This document shows positions 10,922 through 24,600 of a stretch of 64,000 bases of DNA, in pieces. Source of the DNA: Bugula neritina. Its lineage: Eukaryota; Bryozoa; Gymnolaemata; Cheilostomatida; Bugulidae. Within the stretch, counting starts at the first letter, position 1, and each line of letters begins with the position of its first letter. The stretch spans positions 27,509,628-27,573,627 of the forward strand of contig OZ037767.1 of NCBI GenBank assembly GCA_964035545.1. The letters run 5' to 3'. A program made the position numbers and the translations under genes. The notes below the pieces were generated by a model. That model was not told the DNA's origin. It did not search any database and saw only the letters and a list, made by a program, of their open reading frames with translations.

Positions 10922-12094
10922 TGCTCTCCAGCTGCCTTTAAATTTCTCTCATCTTTTAAAACATTAATTAATGTGAAACATTATAATTTTTAAGCAAAAT
11001 ATAGCAAATGATACTGCATGTGGTTTAGTCATGGCTACACGTACTAAACTTTTCAGTTATGAATTTTGTGATGGGATTATGTCTATGTTGAGTCACCACT
11101 ACGTTTGTTATCAGGAATATAATAGGCTTGAGTTAAAATAATTGAGCTTGACAATTAGGCAGATTATAATTTATAATTGTAAACAATAATATCATATAAC
11201 TAAATACTACTGCTTTCGACCTTATTGAGTTATAGGTTATACCTAATTAAGTTATGTTCTGCGTTGTTATACAGTGTATGCATCTAGCAATCTCACACGA
11301 AGGTATTATTAAGGTTTTTACCAAGTAAACATGATAGTTAATAAATGACACACAGGAGAATAATACACAAGCTACACTTCCACTCTATAATGACATATTT
11401 CGATATTGTCAATGATAGAATGATTTCTGTATACAAAAACTGATATGATAAGGTTTTAATATATCATTAATATTGCGTTTTGATTTCATCTAGTGCCTGA
11501 TATAATGAAATAGTAACAATTTCCCCCAAATTTAACTGTTATATAATAATATATTTAAAGTTATATGGCAAGAAGGAAAGCTCTATATGGCAGTTACTTC
11601 CATATGTTAACATAATTTTCATCTTATTCTACCCAGTAACATTTGCAAAACAGTCACCACAATAATAATCCATAGTCTATTTAATTGTGGTGGTAACAAA
11701 AAAAGAACGTAAATAAAATAAATATAATTGCAGACATTTATAGTACAATATAGAATAGGTACGCATGTATAGAAAAAAATACTTACAAATTAAAATAAAT
11801 AAACTATGTATATGTAGGCTATAATACACTCGGTATGTAATATGTATATGTACAAATCTGTATTTGAATTGAATTTCTTACTACAAACTCGTTTCAAACT
11901 TCAACATTATAAAAATATAATATTGATAACTACACTAAATTACAGCGTGTCTAATTAAGTCAAATGATTGACTGAGATAACAAGGGAAAAATATGAGCAC
12001 CACAAATGTTATGGATTAAAATGATAGCAATATAATATTATGAACAGTTTATAGCACATGTTTGTTATAAACAGGATGTAGTGTTCACTTCCTG
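10922..12094. other. Convergent intergenic interval / RAP1GAP 3'UTR
   Basis: SF3B4 ends at 10843 (plus) and RAP1GAP ends at 12095 (minus), so the genes are tail to tail. No ORF or RNA gene is recognised. I did not find a canonical AATAAA for RAP1GAP on the minus strand. An ATTAAA variant (minus, 11680-11685) is a weak candidate about 410 bp past the stop. Confidence 0.6.
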
Positions 12095-12683
12095 TTAGAC
12101 TATCTCCTCGCCAGACATGCCTGCCACAATAGCTTGCAGCCGACTTAGTTCCGATCTGTAAGCTTGACTTTGGTTCTTGAGCTCATCTATCTGGTGCTGC
12201 AGTTTGAGGTTCTGTTTGGTCTTTTCTTTCAAGTCGTTTCGATTATTCTTGTCTCGCTTTGTGAATTCTTGTATCTCTGCTCGTAAATTCTATAAGAAAA
12301 TTTTTTAGTATAAAAATATGATGAAGATTTTGTCTTGACAAGTGCTGAATTAGTATGAAGATTTCACAACTTTGGGATGAATTGTTTATGAATTCATTTC
12401 AACGATTATAATTAAACATAAATGTTTTACGCTTTGGTATCAGTTTTGAGACACAACATAACAGAATGTGAAAAAGTGGTAAAAAACTCACTTGAACTTC
12501 AGTAGCGTAGTGAACTTTTGACTTCCTCAGATCCACAATCTCCTTTTTGAGTAACGCTATGTAATCCAAGTCTGGTTCACAGTTGGGGCATCTGTTACAC
12601 GACCCGCTATCAACATAAGACTTGTTACCATTTAGCCTCAGCTCCCAAGTTCCATGTGGAGTTTCAGTTGGAGACATACTACC
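12095..12683 (-). CDS. RAP1GAP: RAP1GAP last two exons: CxxCxxC motif and C-terminal coiled coil
   Basis: Exons 12492-12683 (64 codons) and 12095-12289 (64 codons plus TAA) join in phase 0. The first holds a CNRCPNC motif and then the start of a heptad-like stretch ([19 protein letters not shown]). The second continues it ([45 protein letters not shown]) to the end of the protein, roughly 95 residues of predicted coiled coil. Human RAP1GAP ends without such a segment; a C-terminal leucine zipper is known from the related SIPA1 family. Phase continuity with the Ser-rich exons makes this the natural 3' end of the gene. Confidence 0.85.
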
Positions 12684-15600
12684 CTATAAAACACATAAAT
12701 GTTATTAGCGTCCTAGCATTGTGGCCATTGACATGACTTCCAGTTGTATTAGTAATACCTAACCTGTAATAATTACAATATTTAAATACATATTATATAC
12801 ATGTACACAATTTTTCTAGCTGTAATTATTATAACTAGCAAATTTCGTCATCATTGAAAATGGAACTAGTGTTAGATGAATGTATTCATTACAACTAAAT
12901 TGACTAAAATACTCGTAATATACGTAATATGCTGGTCGGATGAGTTCAGTTCACACCTGTGTATTCTAATTTCCTAATATTGAGCACCAGGTATCAACAA
13001 GTGAATATAGACATGTAATACTGCACTTACAACACCAGTATCAGAGTCATGGTCCTGAACCAGGAAGCCTTCATCATCCTCTCCACCGTAACTTCCTATA
13101 GAGGTCGGTGAACTAGATCGACCATTCACTCGATAAGATCTGAAAACACATCATGTCAGAAATAAAAATCTTATGTCATAACATCTAAACTGAAGTTGAT
13201 TTGACATCAACTTGCAAATCATGACTTACAGTAGACATCATTGCTTAAAAATGAGCATCATAACAAGCGCCTAGAATCTGCTGCCCCTAAAGTGGATAAT
13301 TAGACTAACAAGTGTACTAGATAATTATTTAATTAGCAGCAGCTTAAGTATATATACTGCGTGCATGAAATCGCTGGAAGGGCTCAGGAATTTCACAAAT
13401 AGAACATTGGAAGTCATTGTAGCCACTTTTTGTTCTGATATTGTGTAACATATGTTTGTGACAGATGAAGCAGTTTACTCAGACTTCATCCTGATTAATG
13501 TGGCAATTAGCTTTCCTTGACTAATTCAGCAAGATATACTAGGCACTTATCAGCTCATTGACTAGTTAATCGCAGCGAAGATGAGTCTAATGCTTCACTA
13601 ATCCTTCAAACGAAAAAGTTGGTGCAAAAAACTGTTTTTCACAAAGCAAAAAATGTGCTCTACAAAATTGAAGTTTATCAAAACTAATAGTTTAACTTGA
13701 CATCTTAGTTATGGGAAAAAAGCTTGTAAAATAGATAAAATGAATGGCTCACCTGCCGCCATCTTTAGGACTGGTATCAGAGCGAACACTGCTGTTGTCG
13801 TCAGCTGACTTATAAGAGGAACCGCGAGACCTGAAGCTCGCTAAACTTGAACTCTCATTCCATGTTTTATTCAGGTTTAATGATGCAGAGTTACGATCCC
13901 ACGACGCGGTGTGACTAGAGATTGCCAGGTCTGAGTGCATCTTCTTGTGTGAGTAGGGTAATTTTGTAATCTTGTGATCCTACAACATAATGCAACATAA
14001 CTACAATGAGTATATGGCGTTCATGTATTCAGACTATATTTAGCACATCAAATCTAGCTAATTTACATACATTGTATCAAATTCTATAACACATTGATTG
14101 TATATTATAGTAAACGAGCTAAAGAAATTTGTGGTGATATTGTAGTAGAAAGAAATTTACAATTCCAAGGAAGTTTTATTGGTGTGACTCATTCATAACA
14201 CCAGGATTAAGTAACTTCTTTTGAAATCAGATATGATTAGTTGTTATTAAATTTTAATCTCAATCCTCTTTCAGTAGATTTCAGAGCATTTAGTTTTTAA
14301 AGCTGGTTTATTATCTTTTAAAGTGACTAATACATTGCTTGCCCTAGTTTTAAAAGCCTCCTGAAAGAAAAGCCGTAAGACTCATTTGTTATGAGTCATT
14401 GCATTACTCATAACTGTGAAAGGAAATGTTTTAGTAGCAGTGTATTCATTTATACAATTCACTACCATTCTTGTCACAGGTTTTGGCACAATACTGAACA
14501 GTTCTAATAAGTTCTTACGCTCACTTTAACTTATCCATAGAAACCAAAAGTAAAATACCACAAAACGACTTTTAATTTTATACTTTGAAGTTGACAGATG
14601 GCATGATAATGATAACTTAGGAAAAGTTATTTTAGTTTAAGGAAGTAGCCAACTCGGATGCGCTCTAGCGATATCACCATTTTGGGAAGGTTGCTATTTA
14701 TAACCAACCTGTGTGGGTGTTTTTGATCCTTCTGAGGAAGCGGAGCTAGAGGTGGATCTCTTAGTGCTGTAGTTAGTTTCTGTAATTCTCTTAAGTGCCA
14801 GCTTTTTGAAAGAATCAAATATATTCATAGCAGACTTCTCCTGGGTTGAAGAAGTTAAGCCACACCAGGAGTCTAATGTTAGCTTGAGTAAGTCATCATA
14901 AAGTTCAGACAAGTAAGCCAACTTTGTTCTTTCCTGAAAACGAAATGGTTAAATATTTTAGATCCATAAACATCCCCAATTCTGACAATAATTGACACAA
15001 TCATCAACAGATGCAGTTCCACCTGCAAGATGAAAAAAAATAAACACAATTAAAAATGTCCCTTTTTTAGCCACTAATCCTCTTGAAAACCATCATTGAG
15101 CATGATATATTCACTAAATATACCAAAAAAGAAAAATCAAATGTTACAGGCTGACAACCAGCACTAAGCAAAACAACCCATAGATAATGGCCAACTCTTT
15201 GATGATATAACAGCAAACAAACCATTTTATCTTTGAATTGTGGAGCCAAATGGCATGAGTATTCTGCATTCAACAGCTTAGTGAGTAGAAAGTCTCTGAT
15301 AGATTCTTTCTTGACTAGCTTTGACTTCTGCAAAGGTGGTCCAAAATTGTTTGGAACGTCAGTTCGGGCTGCCACACTAATCTAAAAAATTGCGAAGAAC
15401 ACTGGTTACAATATACCAAGCTAGTGCCAGAGGTTTTTTATGCAAATTAATCGTCACTAGCTTCTAGAGATTTGGCAGACGAAGCCATTTCATATAGTCT
15501 TTACATATAAAGTAATGCCTCAGTCAGTCTTTTATCTAGACATATAATTATATATTCTAAATGTTTTATAATTATGAATGTTTGAAGGGAGGTTCACATC

Positions 15601-18600
15601 CTGAGTAAAATGTACACATAACTAGTCAGTGTATCAGAGTTCAAAGGGAAAAGGTACTCCTTTACCAGCATACTTGAGAGAAACTAATGTGAACAACCTT
15701 ACAAATATTCTTTCTTGATACTTCATCACTGCTGATACCTTCAACTAGTTCTACAAACTCCTTAGTTACTAAATTGAATGTTAATGTGTGAAATAAATGG
15801 CCTACAGATTCTTGTAATTAAAAAACAATCCCTTTACAATTCACTATGAAATGTAATAACTCATTTATATTACACATTCTTGCAATTAAATAACAATCCC
15901 TTTACTATAAAATGTACTACACTAATGTATGTTAGTGTCTTTACAGTTGAATTGTCTCACCTTGTATCTTGTATTTTCAGTGCATGGCGCTACAGGTTGA
16001 ACTATGATATATGCGTGTAGAAATTGTGATGCAATAGCGTTTGGAATAAATGGTGTACTTTCTTCTTGAAAAACAATGGCTACTATATCATTTCCTATGT
16101 GCCGCTTCCTCTGCAACTACAAGGAAACAAAACACTAATTATTATACAGCCCTTTTGTTGTGTAAAATCTCACACCCATACCATTTACCATCTCCATTAC
16201 TTCACAATGAACTGGAATATGAATACTAAATTAAAGCCAAAGAGTTATAATGATTAAGCAAATCGGAAGCAATCAAGCCTAGCATAGATAAAGTTTGAGA
16301 TTTTGGTCTTATTTGGCAACAAGAACTTCTATATTATCTATAAAACCCTATGATAAGAATGATAGGAAGTAGAGTTCTAAGTAACGCTCCATTTACCCTG
16401 CATTGGAAATTAGTAAACAGATTATTAATCATGTTAAACTCAAAATGATAGTGATTTATATTTCATTCAAGTCAATGAAGTGGATTGTTTAAATATAGTA
16501 TCTAAATATACTTGCAGTCTAGTTTGAATTACATTACAATCTTTGCTCTATGTAGTTAAGGTAAACTGATGAAAATCAGTCTAAGTTTTCATAACAAGAA
16601 CAATACTAAGTTCAAGTTCAATTTTTTCATTTATAAACCATTTATTCATCACATGCTTGAGCTAGAAGCCAAGTTTTAAAGATCATATTAACCAAATGGT
16701 AGCTTTTCAATTAGGTTTTATTGCTGCAATAAATTAAGGAGATTTATTGTAATTGATAAAAAATCATTAGTCTGCATTGGTTTATCATGATATCTATATA
16801 ACCAGGATATTGCATTACAGTGTAGACAACTACAGTGTTGACCTTGACCTACCTGCTGGGAGTCATTATCTGTGTACGGCAGCATTGTAGACACGTGAAA
16901 CATAATTTCTCGGCCTTCAAAGTTTGTGTGAATAGATTCAGCGCCTGTTTGACCTTTCAAGGTGTCAAGGCCACCCCGAAACCCATCAAATCCTTTCAAC
17001 GGTATTTTCTCTCCAATTTGTTCTAGAAATTCACTAAATGCGGGCGTTGTCACTTTGTTTCCAAAAAGCTGTTCTTCTTTTGTCTACAGCAAATAGAAGG
17101 GTGTGAAATTTACTATTGGATGATTTAAAAAAAAGAACTTTGTTAAAACACGTAAGTGAGATATGGAAACTTGATTACTCAATAGACTGAGTTGAGACTC
17201 TGTAAAATCAGTTAGTTTAGGCACGTTCTGGAGTTCATATACTGTTTTAAGCAGATAAGAGTAGATCTGCAGTTTGACAGCTGCTGCCATTACAATGCTG
17301 ATGACATCACAACATATTCAGAATGAGGTCATAAAGAATGAGTATCAACCATCACAAGTATGCATTTTGAAATCAATATTCCATTACATAATATTTACAG
17401 GAAATGTGTCACCAATAGGATTATACATAACAAAAGTGCTTGTCTGCTGCGTTACCTGCAGAAGTGGTTAAAATAGCCTCAAAAATGCAACTTTTGACAG
17501 TTTTTTAAGAAAAATGAACTACATAGATGTCACTGCAGGTTATACCAAAAATATCTGTCTGTTATGTTGAGTCACCTGTAACCTGGTAACGCCAATGTGC
17601 AGGATGGGGCATACCATCTACTTTCATGCATTATGCCAGCAGACGTTTTTTAACTTTATAGTGTCAAAAGTGCAACAATAGCTATTTGGCACACAATTTT
17701 AAAAGATGAAACATTGTGTTGCTATTTTAGATACACACGCAAATTCACACGTGCTTGCGCCATACCAACATTTGCTTATAAAACAAATTGAACAAAGATA
17801 TTTCTTGCAAACAGCATTTACTTGTTCTACTGCTGGGCTGTTTTTCAAAAGCCTTAGGTTTTTGGTCAGTTGTAACTTTAATAGGGGGAGAAATACGGAT
17901 GTGCTTTATTACAGTATTCCATTGCATGTGCAGATGAAGCAACTAGCTGTCATGCACTCGACTGAAGTATGCTGCTGGTAATAGCCATGAGTCATGGTAT
18001 AAAGTTTTGAGAGCTTTCTTATAGTCTGCAGGTGTACAGGTGATTTCAACTCCCAAAAATTCAAATCACCAATTCAAATAAAGCAATAACTTTATATAAT
18101 GAGGATTTAGGGCTGAAATCAACCACTAAAATGTTCCTATGAATTATGCTAAGGTCACCTAACAAATAGATATTAATCTAATTTTTTGCTCAATAACAAA
18201 AAAGAGGTTAAAATGCCACAAGATAACATCAATTGCCTAAATGGGCAAGTTTGTCTGGCTAAAGTCAGGTCTTGGCAAATAACGGTATCAGCATCAATGC
18301 CCAGGGTTATGTACAGGGGATAGCATTTTTTACAATTTCTAATTTAACAAAATATTATAGTTTTCAAAATCATGCAAGAAATTGAGCATAAATCTTATAC
18401 CTGTCCTTTGCCCTGGTATATGACGCCAAACTTGAAGTCTTTGTTGAAAAACTTCTCATCAAAGGTCATGATGAGTGGAGAGGCTTCCAGTGTAGTCACA
18501 GGGTAGAACTTGTTGGTGGTGACTTTGTCATTGCACAACTGTTAAATAATAGTTTGTAGGTAAATCAGGTATAAAATAGCTTGTAGACTTAGAGCTGAAG

Positions 18601-21600
18601 ACGCCAGCTCAGCCCTCAGGCCAACATTCACGTGAGCTATGTACTTGTGTGTACCAGTTTAGAGGTGTTTTTGTTACGGAAGGTAGTAGGAAATCGTTGC
18701 TGTAGCTGGCAAGAATTTTATTTAGTTGGAGGGCTGATCAAAGATAGAAAAAACTCTAATTTTTAGGCAGTACTTTATTTAATATACCTTTAATATACAC
18801 AAATATATGCAGCTTATGCTAATTTATGACCATTCAGTTAACAACATAATTTATCAACAACAATTAGGCTCAATATATTTAGTATTGGAATATTCAATAT
18901 CAATTAGCTAATAAACTTCATCTATGAATAATTATTACCAGGGAGGGTGACATTAATTATTTTTTCAACTCCGAAAATTTCAACCTAAATCGAGGATTTT
19001 AAGTCAAGATATTTCAACTTAATGGATGAAAGAAATACCTTTGTGAGTCCCAAGATGGATGGCTCAACATTCTCAGTCTCGCACTTCACCAGTTCATGTA
19101 CAGTGTTAGCCTTGGTTCTTACAATTGTCCTGTACAACTTGCCGGCACCTGGGTGGAACTCCTTCTTGATAGACACAACAACAGGGCCAAGAATATCATC
19201 TTGTGCCAGATAGTTCTGGTGTTCCTATGCAAATATAAAAAGGAGTGGTTACATAATATACAACATCATTAAAATAATCATCAATTCGATTGAATATTCA
19301 GTACATGAACAGCAACTTTCTCACACTGGTGTCACTGCTGCCTTGTTTCATAGGCAGCACACATATTGGCCAATACTCGAACAGTATTATAGAGAAATAA
19401 GCATACGTTTCTTAAAACTACCAAGTTAGACATAAGCACATTAATGTTGAAACTTGTCCAACAGTTACAACTTACATAATCATGTGGGTAATCTTTATAT
19501 TCTAATTATGCAAATAGAAATAAACAATGCAAAATTTGGAAATACTTCTACAGAGTTTATGGTGAGCACACAGTAGCATTAATCACAACTAGCTAACTTT
19601 ATATTCTAAGAAAATAAGGCCATTAGAATAATACCAATGCATCTGCCAGACCAATAATTGGTAATTTTGTGGTAAACGTTTAAATTGAAATAAAGCTGAA
19701 TCATCATAGAGTTAAGGTAAGAAGCAATAAGAAACTAAAGGAAGTCTAATAATATAAATAGATGGAACTGTTGGTAGCCCATGAGCTAGCCTGCTTATTG
19801 GTGCAGTGGTTGATTTGCCAACATTACAAGTTACAACAGAAGAATATTTATAAATTTATGACTATCGATTTAATTAGCATACGTCAAAATCCCATTTATA
19901 GTAAATTTATGTGTGACAATCTTGACTGGCTCACTACATGGCAACTAGCAAATGAGATGATGTGTTACATAGAACTAGCAAATGAGATAGTGTGTTACAT
20001 GGAACTAGCAAATGAGATGATGTGTTACATGGAACTAGCGAATGAGCCATACTGTACATTGACTAACCTGAGCTGCAAAGTACTGCTTGTAGTAATTTAG
20101 GGAGTCACTTCGAAGCAGCTCGTAATTCTTTGGGTCAAGTTCAGCTATTCTTAGCATGTGATCTGAATCACTCTGCCTTCGGTCAATAAACCCGTCCACC
20201 CAGTAACCACCGTGTATCGGCTCTAGCACTTGGGGGTACGGCCCTTTAGAGTTCTTCAGCATCTGAAATTTAGATAATGAAAAAATAAAGCTATAGTCTT
20301 AGTATTCAACCTAAACGTATATCAATGTACAGCATTTGCCTAAAACCTGCCACAATTTTGCTTAGTTGTAGTTTGTAAGTGAGTGAAAAGTCAAGTGCAC
20401 CAACAACTGCTAAAGGGCCCTCAATACACAAACACCATTATTACTCAGTGTGGGTCTTGTGCCATCTCAATTACAGCTAATAGCAACTGCTAATCAATTT
20501 TAGTGCTCACACCATCTGTGTCTCAACACTCGGAGCTAATTTTCGGCGTTCATTTTGTAAAATGCATGCTAGAGAAACTGAAATGCTTGAATTTACTTTC
20601 CACTGACCAGCAGTAAGTAAATTCCTTCAGCATGATGTATGATCACAAGTTACGATATACAGCAGCATGATGTGTGACCATCAGTCTTGTATTACGTATG
20701 ATAGTTATTCGTATTATGTATGATAGTTATTCGCATTATGTATGAATATTAGTAATATTATGTATGATTCTTATTCTACTATGTTTGATCATAGCTTGTA
20801 TGATGTATAAACACGAGTATAGTATCATATGTATCATGAACATTAGTAGTAATATATATGACCATCATTGCTTGTATAATGCATGGTGATCATTTGTAGC
20901 TGTAATGCATGAGAATTATTCGTATTATCATTACTAGTGTGATGTATGAAATAATGTAACATCACTAGTGGCAGCAGTTATTAGTTTCATATGTTGCTGT
21001 CTGCTGCATAAAGGCAGCACTTTGATCAGCCTACTGTGCAGAATTCTAGATAACATCACTACTTGTTTATATAATGATGTCTGTCAGCTGTAGTCTATGT
21101 TATCTAACTACCTACATGTGTATATTCCTCTCTTCATATAACTATATACCTGTATACATCCCTCTCTTCATATAACTATATATCTGTGTATATCTTTAAA
21201 TATTTCATTTAAACAAGAACAGCATGCAACTTATAGAAACGGCTAGTAACAACTTTTAACTGGGAAGTTGAGCTCAGACTAATGAAAAACAGCGCCAAGT
21301 GATAAATGCAGTGCCTAGACTTACCTCAGTAACTCTCTCATGATCTGTAGATTTTTGTGTTTCGTAAGTTAGGTGGGATACAGATCTACATTTCTACAAA
21401 TACATATAGCAGACTTGTTTACTTGGGAGTTTAGAAAGAAGATATTTTATTGAGCTATAATTATATGTTTATGGCCTAAAAGTTGCAACACAACCAATGC
21501 AGGCTTTATTGTTAATTAGATTTTACAGATAAAAACATAACAAAAGGTAGAAAACTGCTATAAACTCTACCATTTTTACTTGACTAGCAATACACTGCCC

Positions 21601-24600
21601 TCATATCTAGTACACTGGCATGTACAAATCGTAGACTGACAGTTGGCCCTCTACAACTACCACCCATTATTCTATTTGTTCTAATGATATGAAGCAAATA
21701 AAAATATGAAAATTTGCACGTTCAGCCATGGAAGCCCAGTCAATCAAATTATAAAACGAAGATTTGTAAATAAAACAATTTGAGATAGCTTCCAGTTGTC
21801 TTCTCATGAACATAGCATGCCGCTGCTGTACTCACCTGTATGACTCCAGGCAGCTCACATCTCTGATCATCTATTCTAGAGTTCTGAGTTCGAGCGATCA
21901 AGTCAAACAGATCCATGGTGTTGTCGGATTCTCTGACACTAGCAGTGGCAGGGGTCTTCCTGTGAGAGTCACAGTATATAGCTTCGTCGGTGCCATTTTT
22001 CTTGGGCCTGAAACAACACAAGCCCTTTGAATACATCTTCCGCAGTTGAGGGATTGGAGAGAAATGCAAGTGAATTGCTTTAAATGTATCAATTTATGAA
22101 ACTGACATTTAAAATAGAAAGGGGGCCTTTCCAGTTGTGAATGTTCTATATCAAAGTGATAAACAAAGAATTATCTCAAAAGAGCAAACAAGCCATGTAA
22201 GCTGTAGCAGAAGATGCACGGTTAGCCTAAGTTTCTAAAGTTATATTTATATACATGATGTATACAAGCATTTAATGATGTATGAAAAATAAAAGTGCCA
22301 ATTGTAATTGGTAGCTTATCTCCCTTGATTGTACATTATCAATGCTAATTACGCTCTCCCTTGGGGCTCTGTTTATATTATTAAGAGGGATGAAGCAACA
22401 CATGCTATTTTGTGTAGTATAATTATATTAAGATAATACTAACTCAAAGAATGACTTTATCAATTGACTGAAATAGTAACTTTGCTCTCTGATTAACTGA
22501 TATGACTTGATTCAAATATGTACTGAAGTTCACCAGTCAAGTTTTTTTACCAGTTATCATTTAAACCTAAAAAGGAAAACTCCATGGTCTTTGATAACAT
22601 GAATATTATTGGATAACAAACTACTACTTCTAGTCATACTATTCTTGTTATACTTAGTCAGCCTCGGAAATGATTGGTCTCAAATGTTTTTAATTAGAAT
22701 CTAGATAACTTTATATAAATAGTTTTTGTTGACAGCTTGTACTTTCCTCTAACAAATAAATCATTGTGCTCCAAGTTTCTCAACGTTTAAGGAAACATAC
22801 AGTTACTGTGTGGAGCTGTTAGAAACATATCATTGTTCATCTAGGGACACATGTGTTATAAGAGCAGAATCATCTTACAATGTCTTTATTCTGTTAGCGT
22901 GATAAACATTAGCTGAAGATAATAAAAAACAGCAAACGAAGCTGTAATTTAATTGTAATATAAATAAGGATCCGCCCTATATGCTAGTTATAGGACTTCA
23001 CTGTTTTAAGTCAATCAATAAGGGTAGCGGGTAGGCCACCCCAACGCTCGACAAGAGCATTTCATGATCTCACACACTGTTTAATGCTGAGTCAACTGCT
23101 TATGTAGTTGTAGACATTACATAGACAGAACTTTCTCAAGAGCTAAGTCTAACTGATGCTGAGCTTGTTTTATGAGTGATGCTGGCGTGGAATTCTTAGA
23201 GCTCAGTCTAACGAACCTCCATCTAACAGCTCACCAGCATAATATTGCTCTCTCTATAACAATTGGTTGGTATCTGAAGATATCTAGTATTGATTTTATC
23301 GTTTGATGCTACTGTGAATATTTCTATGTATAAGATTGCTCCTCTAGTAAGTGTAAAATATGATACAGCCAAGTTGGAAGTGGTTGCTCATTAAGTTAGT
23401 GAAGATATCATGGCCAGTTGTGGAAGGGTGGAAGAAGGCTTGAATTGTTACATCATAAAATAGTACCAGCAATCCCAAAATGCAGTTTTATCTAGCCTTG
23501 CGGTTTGCCACACTGTACCAACATTTTAGTTCAAGTTTTATGTTACTGGTTTCAGTGAATATGGTGAATACATTAGCAGTAACCACCAGCAGCTTGCATA
23601 GATACAAATGAACGCAGCAATCGTAATAATGTCAATACACTGGGCCACTATCAGTGTATGATAAAATACTGCTTTTTACAGATGCTAATGAAAAGCAAGA
23701 CCAAGATTTATTCCTGATAAAGACTCATTGACCCCATGTAGAGATTAAGATTATAATGTATTGCTTCAACTGTAGGCCTTAACACTTCAGTACAATGTAT
23801 TGAGTTCTACGTTATTGGTAGGGAATGAAGAGGGTACATGCCCCTACTCTACAGCATGAGCCCTACACAACTATAATGCACATCTATCCATCAATTATTA
23901 TAGTATATATCCTCAAATACCATTAATATAATATCAGTCAATAACTAATGCGACACAATATCACAGTATCACGGAATACCTGTGTACTATGGAGATGAAA
24001 CATTGTTTCATTGCATTAAAACAGAGAGGCCTGCAACTAGCTAAATCCATAACACACTGCACATTAAAAATATCATCAATTATCATATTTTGCATCGAAC
24101 CATCTGCCACTAAAGGTTGATTTGGGAATAATTCAGTCCCTTTGATGTTGAAGCAAAACTCAGTGCACAGAAAATAAAATAGAAACCCAGAGATACTGCC
24201 TATCAAAGACAGCATTTTTTGATAATGATTAATGCTAGCAGGTGTTGTGTTGTGACTGCTGCATATTAAAGCAAATGCTGAGCATGTCACATTACCTTCA
24301 ATATTCTAAAAATAGCATAGCCTATAACTGCACAAGGAATATGCACACATATATACCTATAGTAAATATCACTGGTAGAAATGTAATTAGCCACTTAGTC
24401 TGAAATTTCTTAGTAACACTTCATACTTTATAGAGTGAAACACAGCATGTAACCACCTTAAATTAAATCAATAAATCTACTCCATATAATGTCATGTTAC
24501 ACTGGTGAAGTGAAAGTTAATAAGTACTGTATATCACATTATCATTATGTAATAGATGTGTTAATAATATACTCTACATTATTGGTATGAGCCACATGAT

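Noticed and set aside
17706-17981. 91-codon plus-strand ORF
   Set aside because: It lies antisense inside a RAP1GAP intron between catalytic exons, and the peptide shows no family pattern.
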